Part shown: one piece after another, positions 15,889 to 26,299 of the stretch
Numbering within the stretch: the first letter of the stretch is position 1
Layout of the letters: each line of letters begins with the position of its first letter
Assembly (NCBI GenBank): GCA_027448945.1
Contig: DAIDMQ010000001.1
Span: 53,628 to 117,627 of the forward strand
DNA length: 64,000 nucleotides
Direction of reading: 5' to 3'
Source: Gallionellaceae bacterium
GTDB lineage: Bacteria > Pseudomonadota > Gammaproteobacteria > Burkholderiales > Gallionellaceae
Notes under the pieces: generated by a model
The model's input: only the letters and a program-made list of their open reading frames with translations
Told to the model about the DNA's origin: nothing
The model's database searches: none
Made by a program: the position numbers and the translations under genes

Positions 15889-17562
15889 TCACATGTGCTG
15901 CGGTGCACTCACACCCAACAGCGCCAATCCATTGCGCATCACTTGCGCGGTCGCCGCGATCAAAGCCAAGCGCGCCAACTTCAGTTTTTCGTCGTCCACC
16001 AGGAAGCGCGAGGCATTGTAGTAGCTATGGAAATCGGCTGCCAAATCTTTTAGATAAAACGCGATCTGATGCGGCGCAAGGTCTTGTGCAGCGGTCTCTA
16101 TCGCTTGCGGATAATCGATCAATTTCTGCAACAGAGTGGTCTCGTATTCGCTATCGAGCAAACTGACATCAGCATGTTTCAATAGTTCAAGTTCGCCCGC
16201 CCATTGGCTCAACACTGTATGGATACGTGCATGCGCGTACTGGATGTAGTAGACCGGATTTTCATTGCTCTTGGATTTCGCCAAATCAATGTCGAACACC
16301 AACTGCGTATCGGGATGACGCGCCGCCAAGAAGTAGCGCGTCGCGTCGCAGCCGACCTCTTCAATCAGGTCGCGCAGCGTCACATAGCTGCCCGCACGCT
16401 TGGAAATCTTCACTTCCGCGCCATCTTTTAACACGGTCACCATCTGGTGCAACACATACTCGGGCCAACCCTTGGGGATACCCACATCCAAAGCCTGCAA
16501 ACCTGCACGCACGCGGGTGATGGTGGAGTGATGGTCTGCGCCCTGCTCATTGATGACGCGCTTGAAGCCACGCTGCCATTTCTCGTTGTGATAGGCCACG
16601 TCAGGCACGAAATAGGTATAGCCGCCATCAGTCTTGCGCATCACGCGATCTTTGTCGTCACCGAAATCAGTGGTGCGCAACCACAGCGCATCGTCTTGCT
16701 CGTAAGTGTGGCCGCTGGCAACCAGGGCCGCCACCGTCGCCTTGACTTTACCCCCGGTGTACAAGGACGACTCCAACGAGAACACGTCGAAATGCACACC
16801 GAAAGCCTTGAGGTCCAGATCCTGTTCGCGGCGCAGATAGGCCACGGCAAAATGGCGTATCGCTTCCGCGTCCTCCGGGTCACCCGACGCCTGCGCATGC
16901 TGATCGTCAGAATCAACTTTCTCTTTGGCCAAATAGGCACGCGCCACGTCTGCAATATAGTCGCCGCGATAGCCCGCGTCCGGCCATGCAGGATCATCGG
17001 GGGTGATGCCTTTGCAGCGCAGTTGTACCGACAAAGTCAGGTTATCGATCTGCACGCCCGCATCGTTGTAGTAGAACTCGCGCGTCACATCCCAGCCAGC
17101 CGCATCCAACAGGCTGCACAAGCAATCGCCCACCGCCGCACCGCGACCGTGACCCACGTGCAAAGGTCCGGTGGGGTTGGCCGAAACGAACTCCACACCG
17201 ACCTTGCGACCTGCGCCTACCGTGCTACGACCGTAGGCCGTAGCGGCTTGCAGCACGCCTCCGACCACAGCCTGTTTGGCCGCCGTGGTAATGAATACGT
17301 TGATGAAACCCGCACCGGCAATCTCGACTTTTTCGACCACGGCAGAAGCCGGCAATGCCGCAATCAGCGCCTGCGCAATCTCGCGCGGTGGCTTGCGCAT
17401 CACCTTGGTCAATTGCATCGCAAGGTTGCAGGCGTAATCACCGTGAGCGGATTGCTTGGGGCGCTCCAACAATATTTCGACGGAAGAATCAGGCGCGACC
17501 ACACGCTGCGCTTGTGCGAACAATTCGGTCAGATGGGATTTGAAATTCAATACGGCAGACAT
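15889..17562 (-). CDS. argS: Arginyl-tRNA synthetase
   Basis: Class Ia aminoacyl-tRNA synthetase (557 residues) charging tRNA-Arg. It has the N-terminal additional domain, the HIGH-equivalent [13 protein letters not shown] (about 130), the KMSKS-equivalent KISKRAGSY, and the anticodon-binding DALR domain at the C-terminus ([34 protein letters not shown]). It is first in the operon with the SPOR gene and dsbA. A TATAAT box on the minus strand (17591-17596) marks a likely promoter 30 bp upstream. Confidence 0.97.
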   Translation of the reverse strand: MSAVLNFKSHLTELFAQAQRVVAPDSSVEILLERPKQSAHGDYACNLAMQLTKVMRKPPREIAQALIAALPASAVVEKVEIAGAGFINVFITTAAKQAVVGGVLQAATAYGRSTVGAGRKVGVEFVSANPTGPLHVGHGRGAAVGDCLCSLLDAAGWDVTREFYYNDAGVQIDNLTLSVQLRCKGITPDDPAWPDAGYRGDYIADVARAYLAKEKVDSDDQHAQASGDPEDAEAIRHFAVAYLRREQDLDLKAFGVHFDVFSLESSLYTGGKVKATVAALVASGHTYEQDDALWLRTTDFGDDKDRVMRKTDGGYTYFVPDVAYHNEKWQRGFKRVINEQGADHHSTITRVRAGLQALDVGIPKGWPEYVLHQMVTVLKDGAEVKISKRAGSYVTLRDLIEEVGCDATRYFLAARHPDTQLVFDIDLAKSKSNENPVYYIQYAHARIHTVLSQWAGELELLKHADVSLLDSEYETTLLQKLIDYPQAIETAAQDLAPHQIAFYLKDLAADFHSYYNASRFLVDDEKLKLARLALIAATAQVMRNGLALLGVSAPQHM

Positions 17563-17627
17563 AGCGCTACTGTTACAAAAAAGGGTGCGGATTATAGCAT
17601 TGCAGCGCGCGGGTTCCCGTTGCGTGC

Positions 17628-17656
17628 TTACAACGCTCCCGCGTATTCTCTATAAT
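17628..17656 (+). promoter_or_regulatory. Sigma-70-like promoter for TfpX-type gene
   Basis: TTACAA at 17628-17633, a 17-bp spacer and a perfect TATAAT at 17651-17656, about 35 bp before the ATG at 17692. Confidence 0.55.
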
Positions 17657-17691
17657 CAATCCATCCGCTCCAGCCATCACTCAGTACTCAC

Positions 17692-18486
17692 ATGTCAGAA
17701 CTGCGTACCATCACCCGTTGGAAAGCTTCGGCCATACATTTTTCTATCAGTGCAACCATCGCACTCATCGCACTCACTTTGATGCTCACCCTTTGGTTCG
17801 CACCACCGTTCTTCTCGGCTGCGGGTGGCAAACAGGTTTTGCTCATTATGTTAGGCGTGGACGTGACATTAGGGCCGCTCATCACCCTCATCATTTATAA
17901 CGCCAAGAAAAGTCGCAGGGCACTACGCTTCGATTTTGCCGTAATCGCCATCATGCAGTTCACTGCGCTGATCTACGGGATGAGCGTGATGTTTCATGCA
18001 CGCCCGGTGTTCGTGGTGTTTATCAAAGACTCTTATGACATGGTTGTGGAGAACCAGCTGGAGACTGGTGATATCAAGCAAGCGCGGCTACCCCAGTACC
18101 GCACGCTGCCCATCACCGGTCCTGTCTATGTCTATTCAGAGCTACCCAATGACATCGAAGAGCGGAACAAGGTGGTATTCGCCGCATTCAGCGGCAAGGA
18201 TCTGCCACTATTTCCCAAGTATTACCAACCCTATGCCGAACATGCCCAAGCGGCAGGTCTTGCCGCACGCAGCTTGGACGAATTGAAACAACTGAACCCG
18301 GGACATGAGGCGGAGATCGAGGCTGCGTTGCGCAAAGGCGGTTGGAAGGCTGACAAGGTAGGCTTCTTGCCACTACGTTCGAAGTTCGAGGATATCGCGG
18401 TGATTGTCAACAAGGCTGACGGCAAAGTGCTGACCTCCTTGCAACTTAATCCTTGGGCAGATGCGGTGCAAGCAGCCCCCAAGTGA
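17692..18486 (+). CDS. TfpX/TfpZ-type type IV pilin accessory protein
   Basis: A 264-residue inner-membrane protein with three N-terminal membrane segments (about 15-38, 46-64, 80-100) followed by a periplasmic domain. The segment with VLLIMLGVDVTLGPLITLIIYN and ALRFDFAVIAIMQF is characteristic of TfpX/TfpZ accessory proteins, which stabilise or assist assembly of specific type IV pilins. No pilin gene adjoins it here; neighbours are argS and a dehydrogenase. It ends three bases from the convergent dehydrogenase gene. It has its own promoter. Confidence 0.75.
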   Translation: MSELRTITRWKASAIHFSISATIALIALTLMLTLWFAPPFFSAAGGKQVLLIMLGVDVTLGPLITLIIYNAKKSRRALRFDFAVIAIMQFTALIYGMSVMFHARPVFVVFIKDSYDMVVENQLETGDIKQARLPQYRTLPITGPVYVYSELPNDIEERNKVVFAAFSGKDLPLFPKYYQPYAEHAQAAGLAARSLDELKQLNPGHEAEIEAALRKGGWKADKVGFLPLRSKFEDIAVIVNKADGKVLTSLQLNPWADAVQAAPK

Positions 18487-18489
18487 GGA

Positions 18490-19881
18490 TTAAAGCACCT
18501 TGCCCGGATTCATGATGCCTTGCGGGTCTAGCGCCTTTTTGAGGCTGCGCATCAAGTCCAGCTCTATCTCACTCTTGTGATTCCGTATGGTCTCGCGCTT
18601 AAGCTGGCCTATGCCGTGCTCGGCACTGATACTGCCCTTCAACTCATCGATGACCTGATAGACCAGTTCATTAACCTTGGACTCTTCATTGGCGATGAAA
18701 GTTTTGTTGCGTTCTTTATCAGCCAGAGAAACATTGTAGTGGATGTTACCGTCACCCATATGACCGAAGGCCAAGAGGCGTACCTCGGGGTAGGTCGCTT
18801 TCAGTGAAGCACCCGCATGCAATAGGAATTCAGTGATACTGCTGATAGGAACCGAGACATCGTGTTTGATGCTGATTCCTTCGCGTTTCTGCGCTTCGCT
18901 GATATTGCGCCTCAGCTTCCACCACTCCTCAGCCACTGCTGCGTCCGATGTGATCTCAAAATCAAAACGTGAAGTAGTGAAGCCGGTGATGGTGTCGCGT
19001 AAAACATCTTGTAACAAAGTCTTGGTGGCATCACTCAGTTGCACCAACAAATACCACGGGTACTTGCTATCAAAAGGTTCTCGGGTCCCGTCGATATTTC
19101 TCAACACCATATCTAAACATTCGCGTGACATCAGCTCGAATGCACTCAATGTATTGCCGCAATTTTTACGCACCAACTCCAGCGTCCGCGTCGCAGCGGT
19201 GACCGTACCCACGCCTATTATTGCCGTGGCCGTGGTCTGTGGTTTGGGAAACAGCTTCAACACCGCCGCTGTCACAATACCCAGGGTGCCTTCTGCGCCT
19301 ATGAAAAGATGTTTGAGGTCATACCCGGTATTGTCCTTGCGCAACCCGCGCAGTCCGTTCCAAATCCTGCCATCGGGTAATACCGCTTCTATGCCCAGCA
19401 CCATCTCGCGCATATTGCCGTAACGCAAAACACCGATGCCACCCGCATTGGTGGAAATGTTACCGCCGATCTCGCAGCGGTCGGCGATCGCGGTCAGCCC
19501 GAGTGGAAATATATAACCGTGGAACTCCGCCGTTGCACGCACTGCCGCCAAAGTACAGCCTGCTTGTACAGTGAGGGTTTGATTCTGCGGATCGGCATCC
19601 AATATTTTGTTCATGCGCGACAGATTCAGCACCACTTGCTTGCCCTTAAGCAAAGGCACAGCGCCACCGCACAAGCCGGTGTTACCGCCCTGCGGAACGA
19701 TGCCGACGTTATGCGAGGCGCACCACTGCACCACTTGCGAGACTTGCCCGGTATCGGCGGGGAACACCACCGCCAGCGCGATGCCGCTATACCTACCGCG
19801 CCAGTCCTCGCTGTAGGGCGCAGTGTCCGCCCCTATCAGAACGGCATCCGCTCCGACGATGTACTGTAGCTGTTCTATCAT
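18490..19881 (-). CDS. FAD-linked D-2-hydroxyacid dehydrogenase (GlcD/Dld-like)
   Basis: A 463-residue flavoprotein with a PCMH-type FAD-binding domain (about 30-215; PQGGNTGLCGGAVP, GGNISTNAGGIGVLRYGN, IGAEGTLGIVT) and a C-terminal FAD-oxidase domain ending SISAEHGIGQLKRE. The family oxidises D-lactate, glycolate or D-2-hydroxyglutarate and passes electrons to a cytochrome or quinone. The start overlaps the stop of the membrane heme-protein gene by 4 bp (ATGA), so the two are translationally coupled and may work together. The exact substrate is not determinable. Confidence 0.88.
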   Translation of the reverse strand: MIEQLQYIVGADAVLIGADTAPYSEDWRGRYSGIALAVVFPADTGQVSQVVQWCASHNVGIVPQGGNTGLCGGAVPLLKGKQVVLNLSRMNKILDADPQNQTLTVQAGCTLAAVRATAEFHGYIFPLGLTAIADRCEIGGNISTNAGGIGVLRYGNMREMVLGIEAVLPDGRIWNGLRGLRKDNTGYDLKHLFIGAEGTLGIVTAAVLKLFPKPQTTATAIIGVGTVTAATRTLELVRKNCGNTLSAFELMSRECLDMVLRNIDGTREPFDSKYPWYLLVQLSDATKTLLQDVLRDTITGFTTSRFDFEITSDAAVAEEWWKLRRNISEAQKREGISIKHDVSVPISSITEFLLHAGASLKATYPEVRLLAFGHMGDGNIHYNVSLADKERNKTFIANEESKVNELVYQVIDELKGSISAEHGIGQLKRETIRNHKSEIELDLMRSLKKALDPQGIMNPGKVL

Positions 19882-20624
19882 TTCAAAGGTGGGTGATCAT
19901 CAGGATCAGCCGGACGCCTCAAGAACCATATCTGATACAGCGAGATTACTATCTGCGCGGCCATGGAGAAGCCCAAGACTGCACCGGCGAAGATCACCAC
20001 CATGGCGTAATGCGAGTCCCATTTGGTCAGGAACCATGACGCGACGTCGATGAATACAGCCAACATCGGCGATACCACCAAGAAACGCTTGAAGTGCACG
20101 TTGATCTCGCTCTGGATGAAGATCCAGCCCAAGATAAATAACAAGATGCTGATACCGAACAGATGGATGTGAGACAGTTTCAACAAACTGGCCATAGACA
20201 TCCCGGTATCCACTGAAGATACCTTGTGTATGCCCGCATAAGTGCTGAAATCCGGCAGATTCATGCCCGAGCTAGCAACGTGGCAATTCAAACACGTCTT
20301 CTGCAATATGGGTTTGATAGTCGGTTCGTAATGATCTTCTTCACCGCCATCCTTGAGCCAGGCAACGATGGACTCTCTATCATCATCGCTAATGAAGCCC
20401 GACATCGGGCCGCGTATCGCCGCTTCCAGACGCGTACCGCTGCGGTTGCCGTAATAACTGTTCGCCACATCCTCCACCGAAAGTCCCGGTTTGCCGTCGT
20501 TCATCTCGTGCGTAACGTAAAGATAGGCGGTCGCCATCAGATAACCCAAACCTATCAGCAATAGGAATGAGGTATAGAGCAGTTTTTCGCTGACGGTCTT
20601 GGTATAGAAACGATGGATGGACAT
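19878..20624 (-). CDS. Membrane protein with one c-type heme motif
   Basis: A 248-residue protein with an N-terminal membrane segment (about 15-37), an extracytoplasmic domain with one heme-attachment motif CLNCH (C111, C114, H115), then three membrane segments (about 155-172, 182-200, 207-230). Methionines at 121, 142 and 144 could supply a sixth ligand. Close relatives, some carrying an implausible elongation-factor label, occur in Gallionella-like genomes. It is immediately upstream of, and overlapping with, the FAD dehydrogenase gene, so electron transfer from the flavoenzyme to this protein is a reasonable hypothesis. Confidence 0.7.
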   Translation of the reverse strand: MSIHRFYTKTVSEKLLYTSFLLLIGLGYLMATAYLYVTHEMNDGKPGLSVEDVANSYYGNRSGTRLEAAIRGPMSGFISDDDRESIVAWLKDGGEEDHYEPTIKPILQKTCLNCHVASSGMNLPDFSTYAGIHKVSSVDTGMSMASLLKLSHIHLFGISILLFILGWIFIQSEINVHFKRFLVVSPMLAVFIDVASWFLTKWDSHYAMVVIFAGAVLGFSMAAQIVISLYQIWFLRRPADPDDHPPLK

Positions 20625-20658
20625 GATTTATTTGAGGATGAAATGCAAGCCCAGCACT

Positions 20659-22869
20659 CTAAAACTCTAGCGGGTCTATGTCTAGCGCGCAGCGCAGTTT
20701 TGTTTGTAATAATCCGTCCAAAGCCCCTTGCCAGGCTCTGAGGAATTGCTGTAAGCCGCGACGACTGTTTGCCTGTATCAGCAATTGTGCCCGTACATGA
20801 TTGGCGCGGCGCGCCAGGGCCGAGGGTACGACGCCCATGACCTCAACCTCATGCTGCAAGGCAAGTGCCGCCGCCCTGGCCTTGCCCAAATATTCATAAA
20901 CTTCACTCTCGATCTTGCCCTCGGCGCGCAACATGGCTTGGAACATGTAGGGAGGAAATCCGGCCATCTGCCGCTCCGCCAACTGACTGGCAGCGAATCC
21001 GTCAAAGTCGTGAGCTTGCAGGGCAAGGTACAAGGGGTGATCAGGGAAGTCGGTCTGGATAATCACGCTGCCGGGCTTTTCTGCCCGCCCCGCCCTACCC
21101 GAGACCTGCACCAATTGTGCATATAACTTCTCGGCGGCACGAAAATCGCTGCTGTACAGCGCACTATCGGGATTTAGCACCCCCACCAGTGTCAACTCCG
21201 GGAAGTCATGGCCCTTTGCCAACATCTGCGTGCCTATGAGTATGTCCACCTCGTTTGCGTGTATCTGTTCACGCATGCTTTGCCAAGCGCGCTTGTTGCG
21301 CGTGCTGTCCCGATCCACACGCAAGATGCGCGCATCCGGAAAGCGTTCTTGCAACACCTCTTCGACGCGCTGCGTGCCGCTACCCACAGGATGCAAATCG
21401 GCATTCCCGCAATCCGGGCAGGTTTGCGGCACGCGTACTTGATATCCGCAATGATGGCAGCGCAGACGTTGGTCTTTGAGATGCAACACCATCTTGCTCG
21501 CGCAATGTTTGCAGTCCGACAACCAGCCACAGCCGCCACACATCAGCACCGGCGCATAACCGCGCCTGTTGATGAACACCAAACTCTGTTCTTTGCTCGC
21601 GATACGCGCCTCTATCTCGCGTAGCAGGTTCTCGCTGATTCCCGCATGCATGGTGGTCTGATGGATATTGATGCATCGCACCACCGGCAACTGCGCTGTG
21701 GCCGATGCGCGCTGGCTCAGTTTTAACATCCGATATCGCCCGGTCTTGGCGTTATGGTAGCTCTCCAACGAGGGTGTGGCCGAGCCCAAAACGACGGGCA
21801 CACCCCGTTGACTGGCGCGGAAGATCGCCACGTCACGCGCCGAATAGCGTAAACCGTCTTGCTGCTTGAAAGAACTGTCGTGCTCTTCGTCCACGATGAT
21901 GAGTGATAGATTGGGCAGCTCGGCGAATACCGCTAAGCGGGTACCCAGCACCAGCCGCGCCGCGCCAGACTGAGCCTGCCGCCAATTCTCCAAGCGTGCC
22001 TTTTCGCTCAAGCCGCTATGCAAGCTGGTTAGTGGCACATCGGGAAATCGGCTCAGGAAATATTGCTCCAATTGTGGCGTCAAATTGATCTCTGGTACTA
22101 ACAACAATACCTGCCCGCCCTGTCCCAACATGTGGTGCATGAGATGCACGTACACCTCGGTCTTGCCACTACCTGTGATGCCATGCAATAAATAACATCC
22201 ATAACCCGACGAACGCGTGACTGCATCCACTGCGGCTTGTTGCTCGCCGGTCAAGGTGTGCGCGTTGTCGAATGTATGCCGCGCCGCCACATTTGTTTGC
22301 ACCGGGTGGCCTGTAGATCGCGTTGTTGGCTCGTCGTATTGCTCTATCCAGCCTTCCACCAGCATCGCTTTCACGGCGGCTCCCGCTGTGGCCGATATGC
22401 GCTTCAATTCCATCATCGTGCATGATTTGATTGCGAGTTGTTCTAGTAGCTTGCGCTGTACCGCTTTGCGCCTGGGGAAAACTGACATGTCCAGCGCTCT
22501 GCCAGCCTCGCTCAAGCGGCAAACCACTAGCGATTTAATAACGATTGGCTCGGTGCTACGCAGCTTAGTCGGCAACGCGGGCAGCACAGTTTGACCTATG
22601 GGAAACCGATAGTAATCACTGCAAAAATTCAACAAGCGCAGCAACTCGGATGACAGCGGTGCAGTGTCGTACATCACTTGCGTCAGCGGCTTGATGCGTG
22701 CCGCATCCATGTCCGATTTGGCGACACACTCCATCACCACGCCCACCAACTGCCGCTTACCGAAAGGGACAAGTACACGCTGACCCATTACCACTTCCAC
22801 GCCCTCTTCCACCGTGTAGTCAAACAAGGTGGATAATGGAATATCAAGCGCGACACGAACGATGGGCAT
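20659..22869 (-). CDS. priA: Primosomal protein N' (PriA helicase)
   Basis: Superfamily 2 3'-5' helicase (736 residues) that reloads the replisome at stalled forks. The N-terminal 3'BD domain starts VRVALDIPLSTLFDY. Walker A is GITGSGKTEVY and the Walker B region is VDEEHDSSFK. The zinc-binding region has eight cysteines in CGGCGWLSDCKHC to CPDCGNADL. The helicase motif region RVDRDST and the QMLAKGHDFP segment are present. Length is standard. It is 34 bp downstream of the PAS gene on the same strand. Confidence 0.97.
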   Translation of the reverse strand: MPIVRVALDIPLSTLFDYTVEEGVEVVMGQRVLVPFGKRQLVGVVMECVAKSDMDAARIKPLTQVMYDTAPLSSELLRLLNFCSDYYRFPIGQTVLPALPTKLRSTEPIVIKSLVVCRLSEAGRALDMSVFPRRKAVQRKLLEQLAIKSCTMMELKRISATAGAAVKAMLVEGWIEQYDEPTTRSTGHPVQTNVAARHTFDNAHTLTGEQQAAVDAVTRSSGYGCYLLHGITGSGKTEVYVHLMHHMLGQGGQVLLLVPEINLTPQLEQYFLSRFPDVPLTSLHSGLSEKARLENWRQAQSGAARLVLGTRLAVFAELPNLSLIIVDEEHDSSFKQQDGLRYSARDVAIFRASQRGVPVVLGSATPSLESYHNAKTGRYRMLKLSQRASATAQLPVVRCINIHQTTMHAGISENLLREIEARIASKEQSLVFINRRGYAPVLMCGGCGWLSDCKHCASKMVLHLKDQRLRCHHCGYQVRVPQTCPDCGNADLHPVGSGTQRVEEVLQERFPDARILRVDRDSTRNKRAWQSMREQIHANEVDILIGTQMLAKGHDFPELTLVGVLNPDSALYSSDFRAAEKLYAQLVQVSGRAGRAEKPGSVIIQTDFPDHPLYLALQAHDFDGFAASQLAERQMAGFPPYMFQAMLRAEGKIESEVYEYLGKARAAALALQHEVEVMGVVPSALARRANHVRAQLLIQANSRRGLQQFLRAWQGALDGLLQTKLRCALDIDPLEF

Positions 22870-22905
22870 TAAGGATTGAACTGAAAAACCGGACTGGGCG
22901 TTGCG

Positions 22906-23514
22906 TTATGTGTAGTTATAAATTGCCACGTAATGGGTGGTTTCTAGCTGGGGGTTCTTCACTGCGGTGATGGTCAACCACAAGGGCAATACGTGTCCAT
23001 TATTGGTCTTGATACGCACCTCGCCACTCCATGAGCCGTTGCGCAACAACAACTGCCACATTTTTTCATAGAAGTGCTCGCCTTGGCGACCTGACTTCAA
23101 GATGCGTGGATTTTTGCCCACTATATCTTCCAACTTATATCCCGTGATACTGAGAAACATCTTATTGGCCCGGACAATGTTGGCCTGCGCATCGGTAATG
23201 AGTATGGGATCTTTGATTTCCAGCGCCACGGCAGCCACGCGCAGTTCACCCTCCGCCTTGATACGCTCATAGATGTTCTGCACCAGGGGGCGGAACACCA
23301 ATAAATAAAATATGGGGAACAACAGTGTAGAAAGTAACGTTGCGTCAAGCAGCGTACTGCCCAGTTTGGACATGGGCGGCAATACTTCCAGCAAATACAT
23401 CACCATCACTTCGATAATAAATACCGACCCAATCAGAACTGCCAACAGCCAGGTCACAGAATGGTGGGGCTTCTTCTTGGGTTCAACTTTTTGAGTCGAT
23501 TTGGCTTCCGACAT
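22906..23514 (-). CDS. Two-TM PAS-domain protein lacking an output domain
   Basis: A 202-residue protein: basic N-terminus, two membrane segments (about 22-45 and 60-80), and one PAS domain (about 100-200) with DPILITDAQANIVRANKMF and ITGYKLEDIVGKNPRILKSG. It stops at VAIYNYT, just where PAS proteins usually continue into an output domain through a DIT linker. No GGDEF, EAL or kinase follows; priA starts 36 bp later. AGGGAAG before the ATG at 23514 supports that start over the in-frame ATG at 23544. It may be a regulator acting through protein contacts or the remnant of a larger sensor. Confidence 0.72.
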   Translation of the reverse strand: MSEAKSTQKVEPKKKPHHSVTWLLAVLIGSVFIIEVMVMYLLEVLPPMSKLGSTLLDATLLSTLLFPIFYLLVFRPLVQNIYERIKAEGELRVAAVALEIKDPILITDAQANIVRANKMFLSITGYKLEDIVGKNPRILKSGRQGEHFYEKMWQLLLRNGSWSGEVRIKTNNGHVLPLWLTITAVKNPQLETTHYVAIYNYT

Positions 23515-23560
23515 GTTCTTCCCTTTTTTAACAACTGGCTTCATTGTCCCCCAGAAATGA

Positions 23561-23589
23561 AAAAGCCGCAGGGGTTTTCTGCGGCTTTT
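23561..23589 (-). terminator. Rho-independent terminator after hemE
   Basis: An 11-bp stem, AAAAGCCGCAG against CTGCGGCTTTT, with a short loop and T-tracts on both strands. It lies between the end of hemE and the start of the PAS gene. Confidence 0.9.
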
Positions 23590-23612
23590 TCGTACTAGAT
23601 ATTTTATTCAGT

Positions 23613-24677
23613 TCAGTGGTACTTGCGGCTCAGCTCGTGCACCGCAGCAACCAACGCTGCCGCATGCTCGGGGTTGGTGTGTTGTGAAATACCGTGACCG
23701 AGGTTGAACACGTGGCCGCTGCCGAAACCGTAGCTGCCCAGCACTTTTTCCACTTCGTTGCGGATCGCGTCAGGTGGGGCGAACAATACCGTAGGATCGA
23801 TATTGCCTTGCAGCGCAACTTTGTGGCCGACCTTCTGACGGGCGATGCCGATGTCCATCGTCCAATCCAGACCGACGGCGTCGCAACCTGTGTTGGCGAT
23901 GCTCTCTATCCACAGACCGCCACCCTTGGTGAATATGATAGAAGGAATACGCACGCCGTCCTTCTCTTTAATCAGGCCGTCCACGATGCGCTGCATATAG
24001 GGCAGAGAGAATTCGTGATACGCCGCGTGCGACAATGCGCCGCCCCAAGAATCGAAAATCATCACGGCTTGTGCACCCGCCTCAATTTGCGCGTTCAGAT
24101 ATTGCGTGACAGTATCGGCCGTTTTGGAGAGTAACTGGTGCATCAAGCCGGGGTTGGAATACGCCATGGTCTTCACCTTGGCGTAATCGTCACTGCCGCC
24201 TCCTTCCACCATGTAGCAAGCCAACGTCCACGGGCTACCTGAAAAACCGATCAACGGCACGCTGCCATCGAGCGACTTACGAATCTGCGCGACTGCATCG
24301 GTCACATATTTCAAATCGGTGCCGATGTCGGGTGTGCGCAAGGCTTTCAAGTCTGCTTCCGAGCGCACGGTGCGTTCAAACTTCGGACCTTCACCTTCGG
24401 AGAAATACAGCCCCAAACCCATCGCATCCGGCACCGTCAAGATATCGGAGAACAAGATCGCCGCATCCAGGGGAAAACGCTCCAGCGGCTGCAAAGTCAC
24501 TTCGGTCGCAAAATCCGGGTTCTTGCACAAGCCGAGGAAACTGCCTGCAGTCTTGCGTGTCGCCCGGTATTCGGGCAAGTAACGACCGGCCTGGCGCATC
24601 ATCCACAATGGGGTGTATTCGGTAGGTTGACGCAACAGCGCGCGCAGGAATGTGTCGTTCTTCAATTTAAAATTCAT
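23613..24677 (-). CDS. hemE: Uroporphyrinogen decarboxylase
   Basis: Heme-pathway enzyme (354 residues) that decarboxylates the four acetate groups of uroporphyrinogen III to give coproporphyrinogen III in the cytosol. The N-terminal signature [16 protein letters not shown] is complete, and the second signature region [16 protein letters not shown] and the FTKGGG segment are present. The C-terminus [19 protein letters not shown] is typical. Length is normal. A strong terminator follows. Confidence 0.97.
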   Translation of the reverse strand: MNFKLKNDTFLRALLRQPTEYTPLWMMRQAGRYLPEYRATRKTAGSFLGLCKNPDFATEVTLQPLERFPLDAAILFSDILTVPDAMGLGLYFSEGEGPKFERTVRSEADLKALRTPDIGTDLKYVTDAVAQIRKSLDGSVPLIGFSGSPWTLACYMVEGGGSDDYAKVKTMAYSNPGLMHQLLSKTADTVTQYLNAQIEAGAQAVMIFDSWGGALSHAAYHEFSLPYMQRIVDGLIKEKDGVRIPSIIFTKGGGLWIESIANTGCDAVGLDWTMDIGIARQKVGHKVALQGNIDPTVLFAPPDAIRNEVEKVLGSYGFGSGHVFNLGHGISQHTNPEHAAALVAAVHELSRKYH

Positions 24678-24832
24678 TTGTATCCCTATAAATCCATTTG
24701 TCGGGCGAATCGCGGTGTCGCGAGCTCGCTCATTTCTAATTTATCAATCTGATATGCCCGCGTCATACACTGCGCGGCTCCTTGCGCTTCACTCCGAAAA
24801 ATAAACTTCCAGGGGAACGAATCAGCAACTAC

Positions 24833-26299
24833 TCAACGTGGCAAAACAGAACTGCCCATCAAAAACTCGTCGACTGCGCGGGCACATTGACGGCCTTCGC
24901 GTATCGCCCAGACGATCAGTGATTGGCCACGGCGCATATCACCCGCAGTGAACACCTTGGCCTTGCTGGTTTGATAGCAACCTGCGCCATCTGTCGTCGC
25001 CTTGATGTTGCCGCGACCATCCTTCTCCACGCCAAAAGCATCCAACACTTTTGCTGCCGGATTAGTGAAGCCCATCGCGAACAGCACCAAGTCAGCCTTG
25101 ATTTCAAAGTCGCTACCCGCAACCTCAACCATCTTGCCGTCCTTCCACTCGACGCGGATGCAATGCAGTTTTTCCACCTTGCCGTTGCTACCGAGAAATG
25201 CTTTGGTGGATACCGACCAGTCGCGGTTCGCGCCTTCTTCATGCGAGCTGGAAGTGCGCATTTTCATCGGCCAGTTCGGCCACACCAGAGATTTATTTTC
25301 TTTCTCGGGCGGACGCGGCATCACTTCAAATTGCGTTACAGACAGCGCGCCGTGACGATTTGATGTACCCACGCAATCGGAGCCGGTATCGCCACCACCG
25401 ATCACCACCACATGCTTGCCGGTGGCCTTGATCTGCTCCGGAACATCGTCGCCCGCATTGACGCGATTCTGCTGCGGCAGAAAACTCATCGCGGGATAGA
25501 TGCCGCTCAATTCACGGCCGGGAACAGGCAAGTCACGCGGCGTTTCCGAACCGCCAGACAACACTACCGCATCAAAATCTGCCAGCAATCTTTCCGGTGC
25601 GATGGTTGTCGTCGCCATGTTGTTTATCTGGCCCAATTCACCATCCGTGCCAATGAACACTGAAGTCTTGAAGATCACACCTTCAGCTTCCATCTGCTTG
25701 ATACGGCGGTCGATGTGTGACTTTTCCATCTTGAAGTCAGGAATGCCATAACGCATCAGACCACCGATGCGGCTATTCTTTTCAAACACCGTCACCGCAT
25801 GTCCCGCGCGGGAAAGTTGCTGGGCAGTCGCAAGACCCGCGGGGCCCGAACCGACTACGGCAACTTTTTTGCCGGTCGCTTTTACCGCGGCTTGAGGAAC
25901 GACCCAACCGTTCTCCCAGCCTTTGTCGATGATGGCGTGTTCGATGGATTTGATGCCCACCGCGTCGTTGTTGATGTTCAGCGTGCAAGCGGACTCGCAA
26001 GGTGCGGGGCAAACACGTCCGGTAAACTCGGGAAAATTGTTGGTGGAATGCAAAACATCCAGCGCGTTCTTCCAGTCGCCGCGATACACCAAGTCGTTCC
26101 AATCGGGAATGATGTTGTTGATCGGGCAACCTGAAGTGCAGAAAGGGATGCCGCAATCCATACAGCGTGCGCCTTGAGTCTTGGCTTGCTCGTCGCTCAG
26201 ATGCAGCACGAATTCTTTGTAGTTCTGCACTCGTTCCGCGACCGGCAGGTTGGTTTCTGACAGTCGCGAAAATTCCATGAATCCGGTGGGCTTACCCAT
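24833..26299 (-). CDS. gltD: Glutamate synthase [NADPH] small subunit
   Basis: A 488-residue iron-sulfur flavoprotein that oxidises NADPH and passes electrons to GltB. The N-terminal cysteines [17 protein letters not shown] and CPAPCESAC bind two [4Fe-4S] clusters. The FAD Rossmann motif is [15 protein letters not shown] and the NADPH motif is [14 protein letters not shown]. The chosen ATG overlaps the gltB stop by one base (TAATG), showing tight coupling; an in-frame codon further upstream (26404) lies inside gltB and is unlikely. It is the terminal gene of the operon. Confidence 0.96.
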   Translation of the reverse strand: MGKPTGFMEFSRLSETNLPVAERVQNYKEFVLHLSDEQAKTQGARCMDCGIPFCTSGCPINNIIPDWNDLVYRGDWKNALDVLHSTNNFPEFTGRVCPAPCESACTLNINNDAVGIKSIEHAIIDKGWENGWVVPQAAVKATGKKVAVVGSGPAGLATAQQLSRAGHAVTVFEKNSRIGGLMRYGIPDFKMEKSHIDRRIKQMEAEGVIFKTSVFIGTDGELGQINNMATTTIAPERLLADFDAVVLSGGSETPRDLPVPGRELSGIYPAMSFLPQQNRVNAGDDVPEQIKATGKHVVVIGGGDTGSDCVGTSNRHGALSVTQFEVMPRPPEKENKSLVWPNWPMKMRTSSSHEEGANRDWSVSTKAFLGSNGKVEKLHCIRVEWKDGKMVEVAGSDFEIKADLVLFAMGFTNPAAKVLDAFGVEKDGRGNIKATTDGAGCYQTSKAKVFTAGDMRRGQSLIVWAIREGRQCARAVDEFLMGSSVLPR

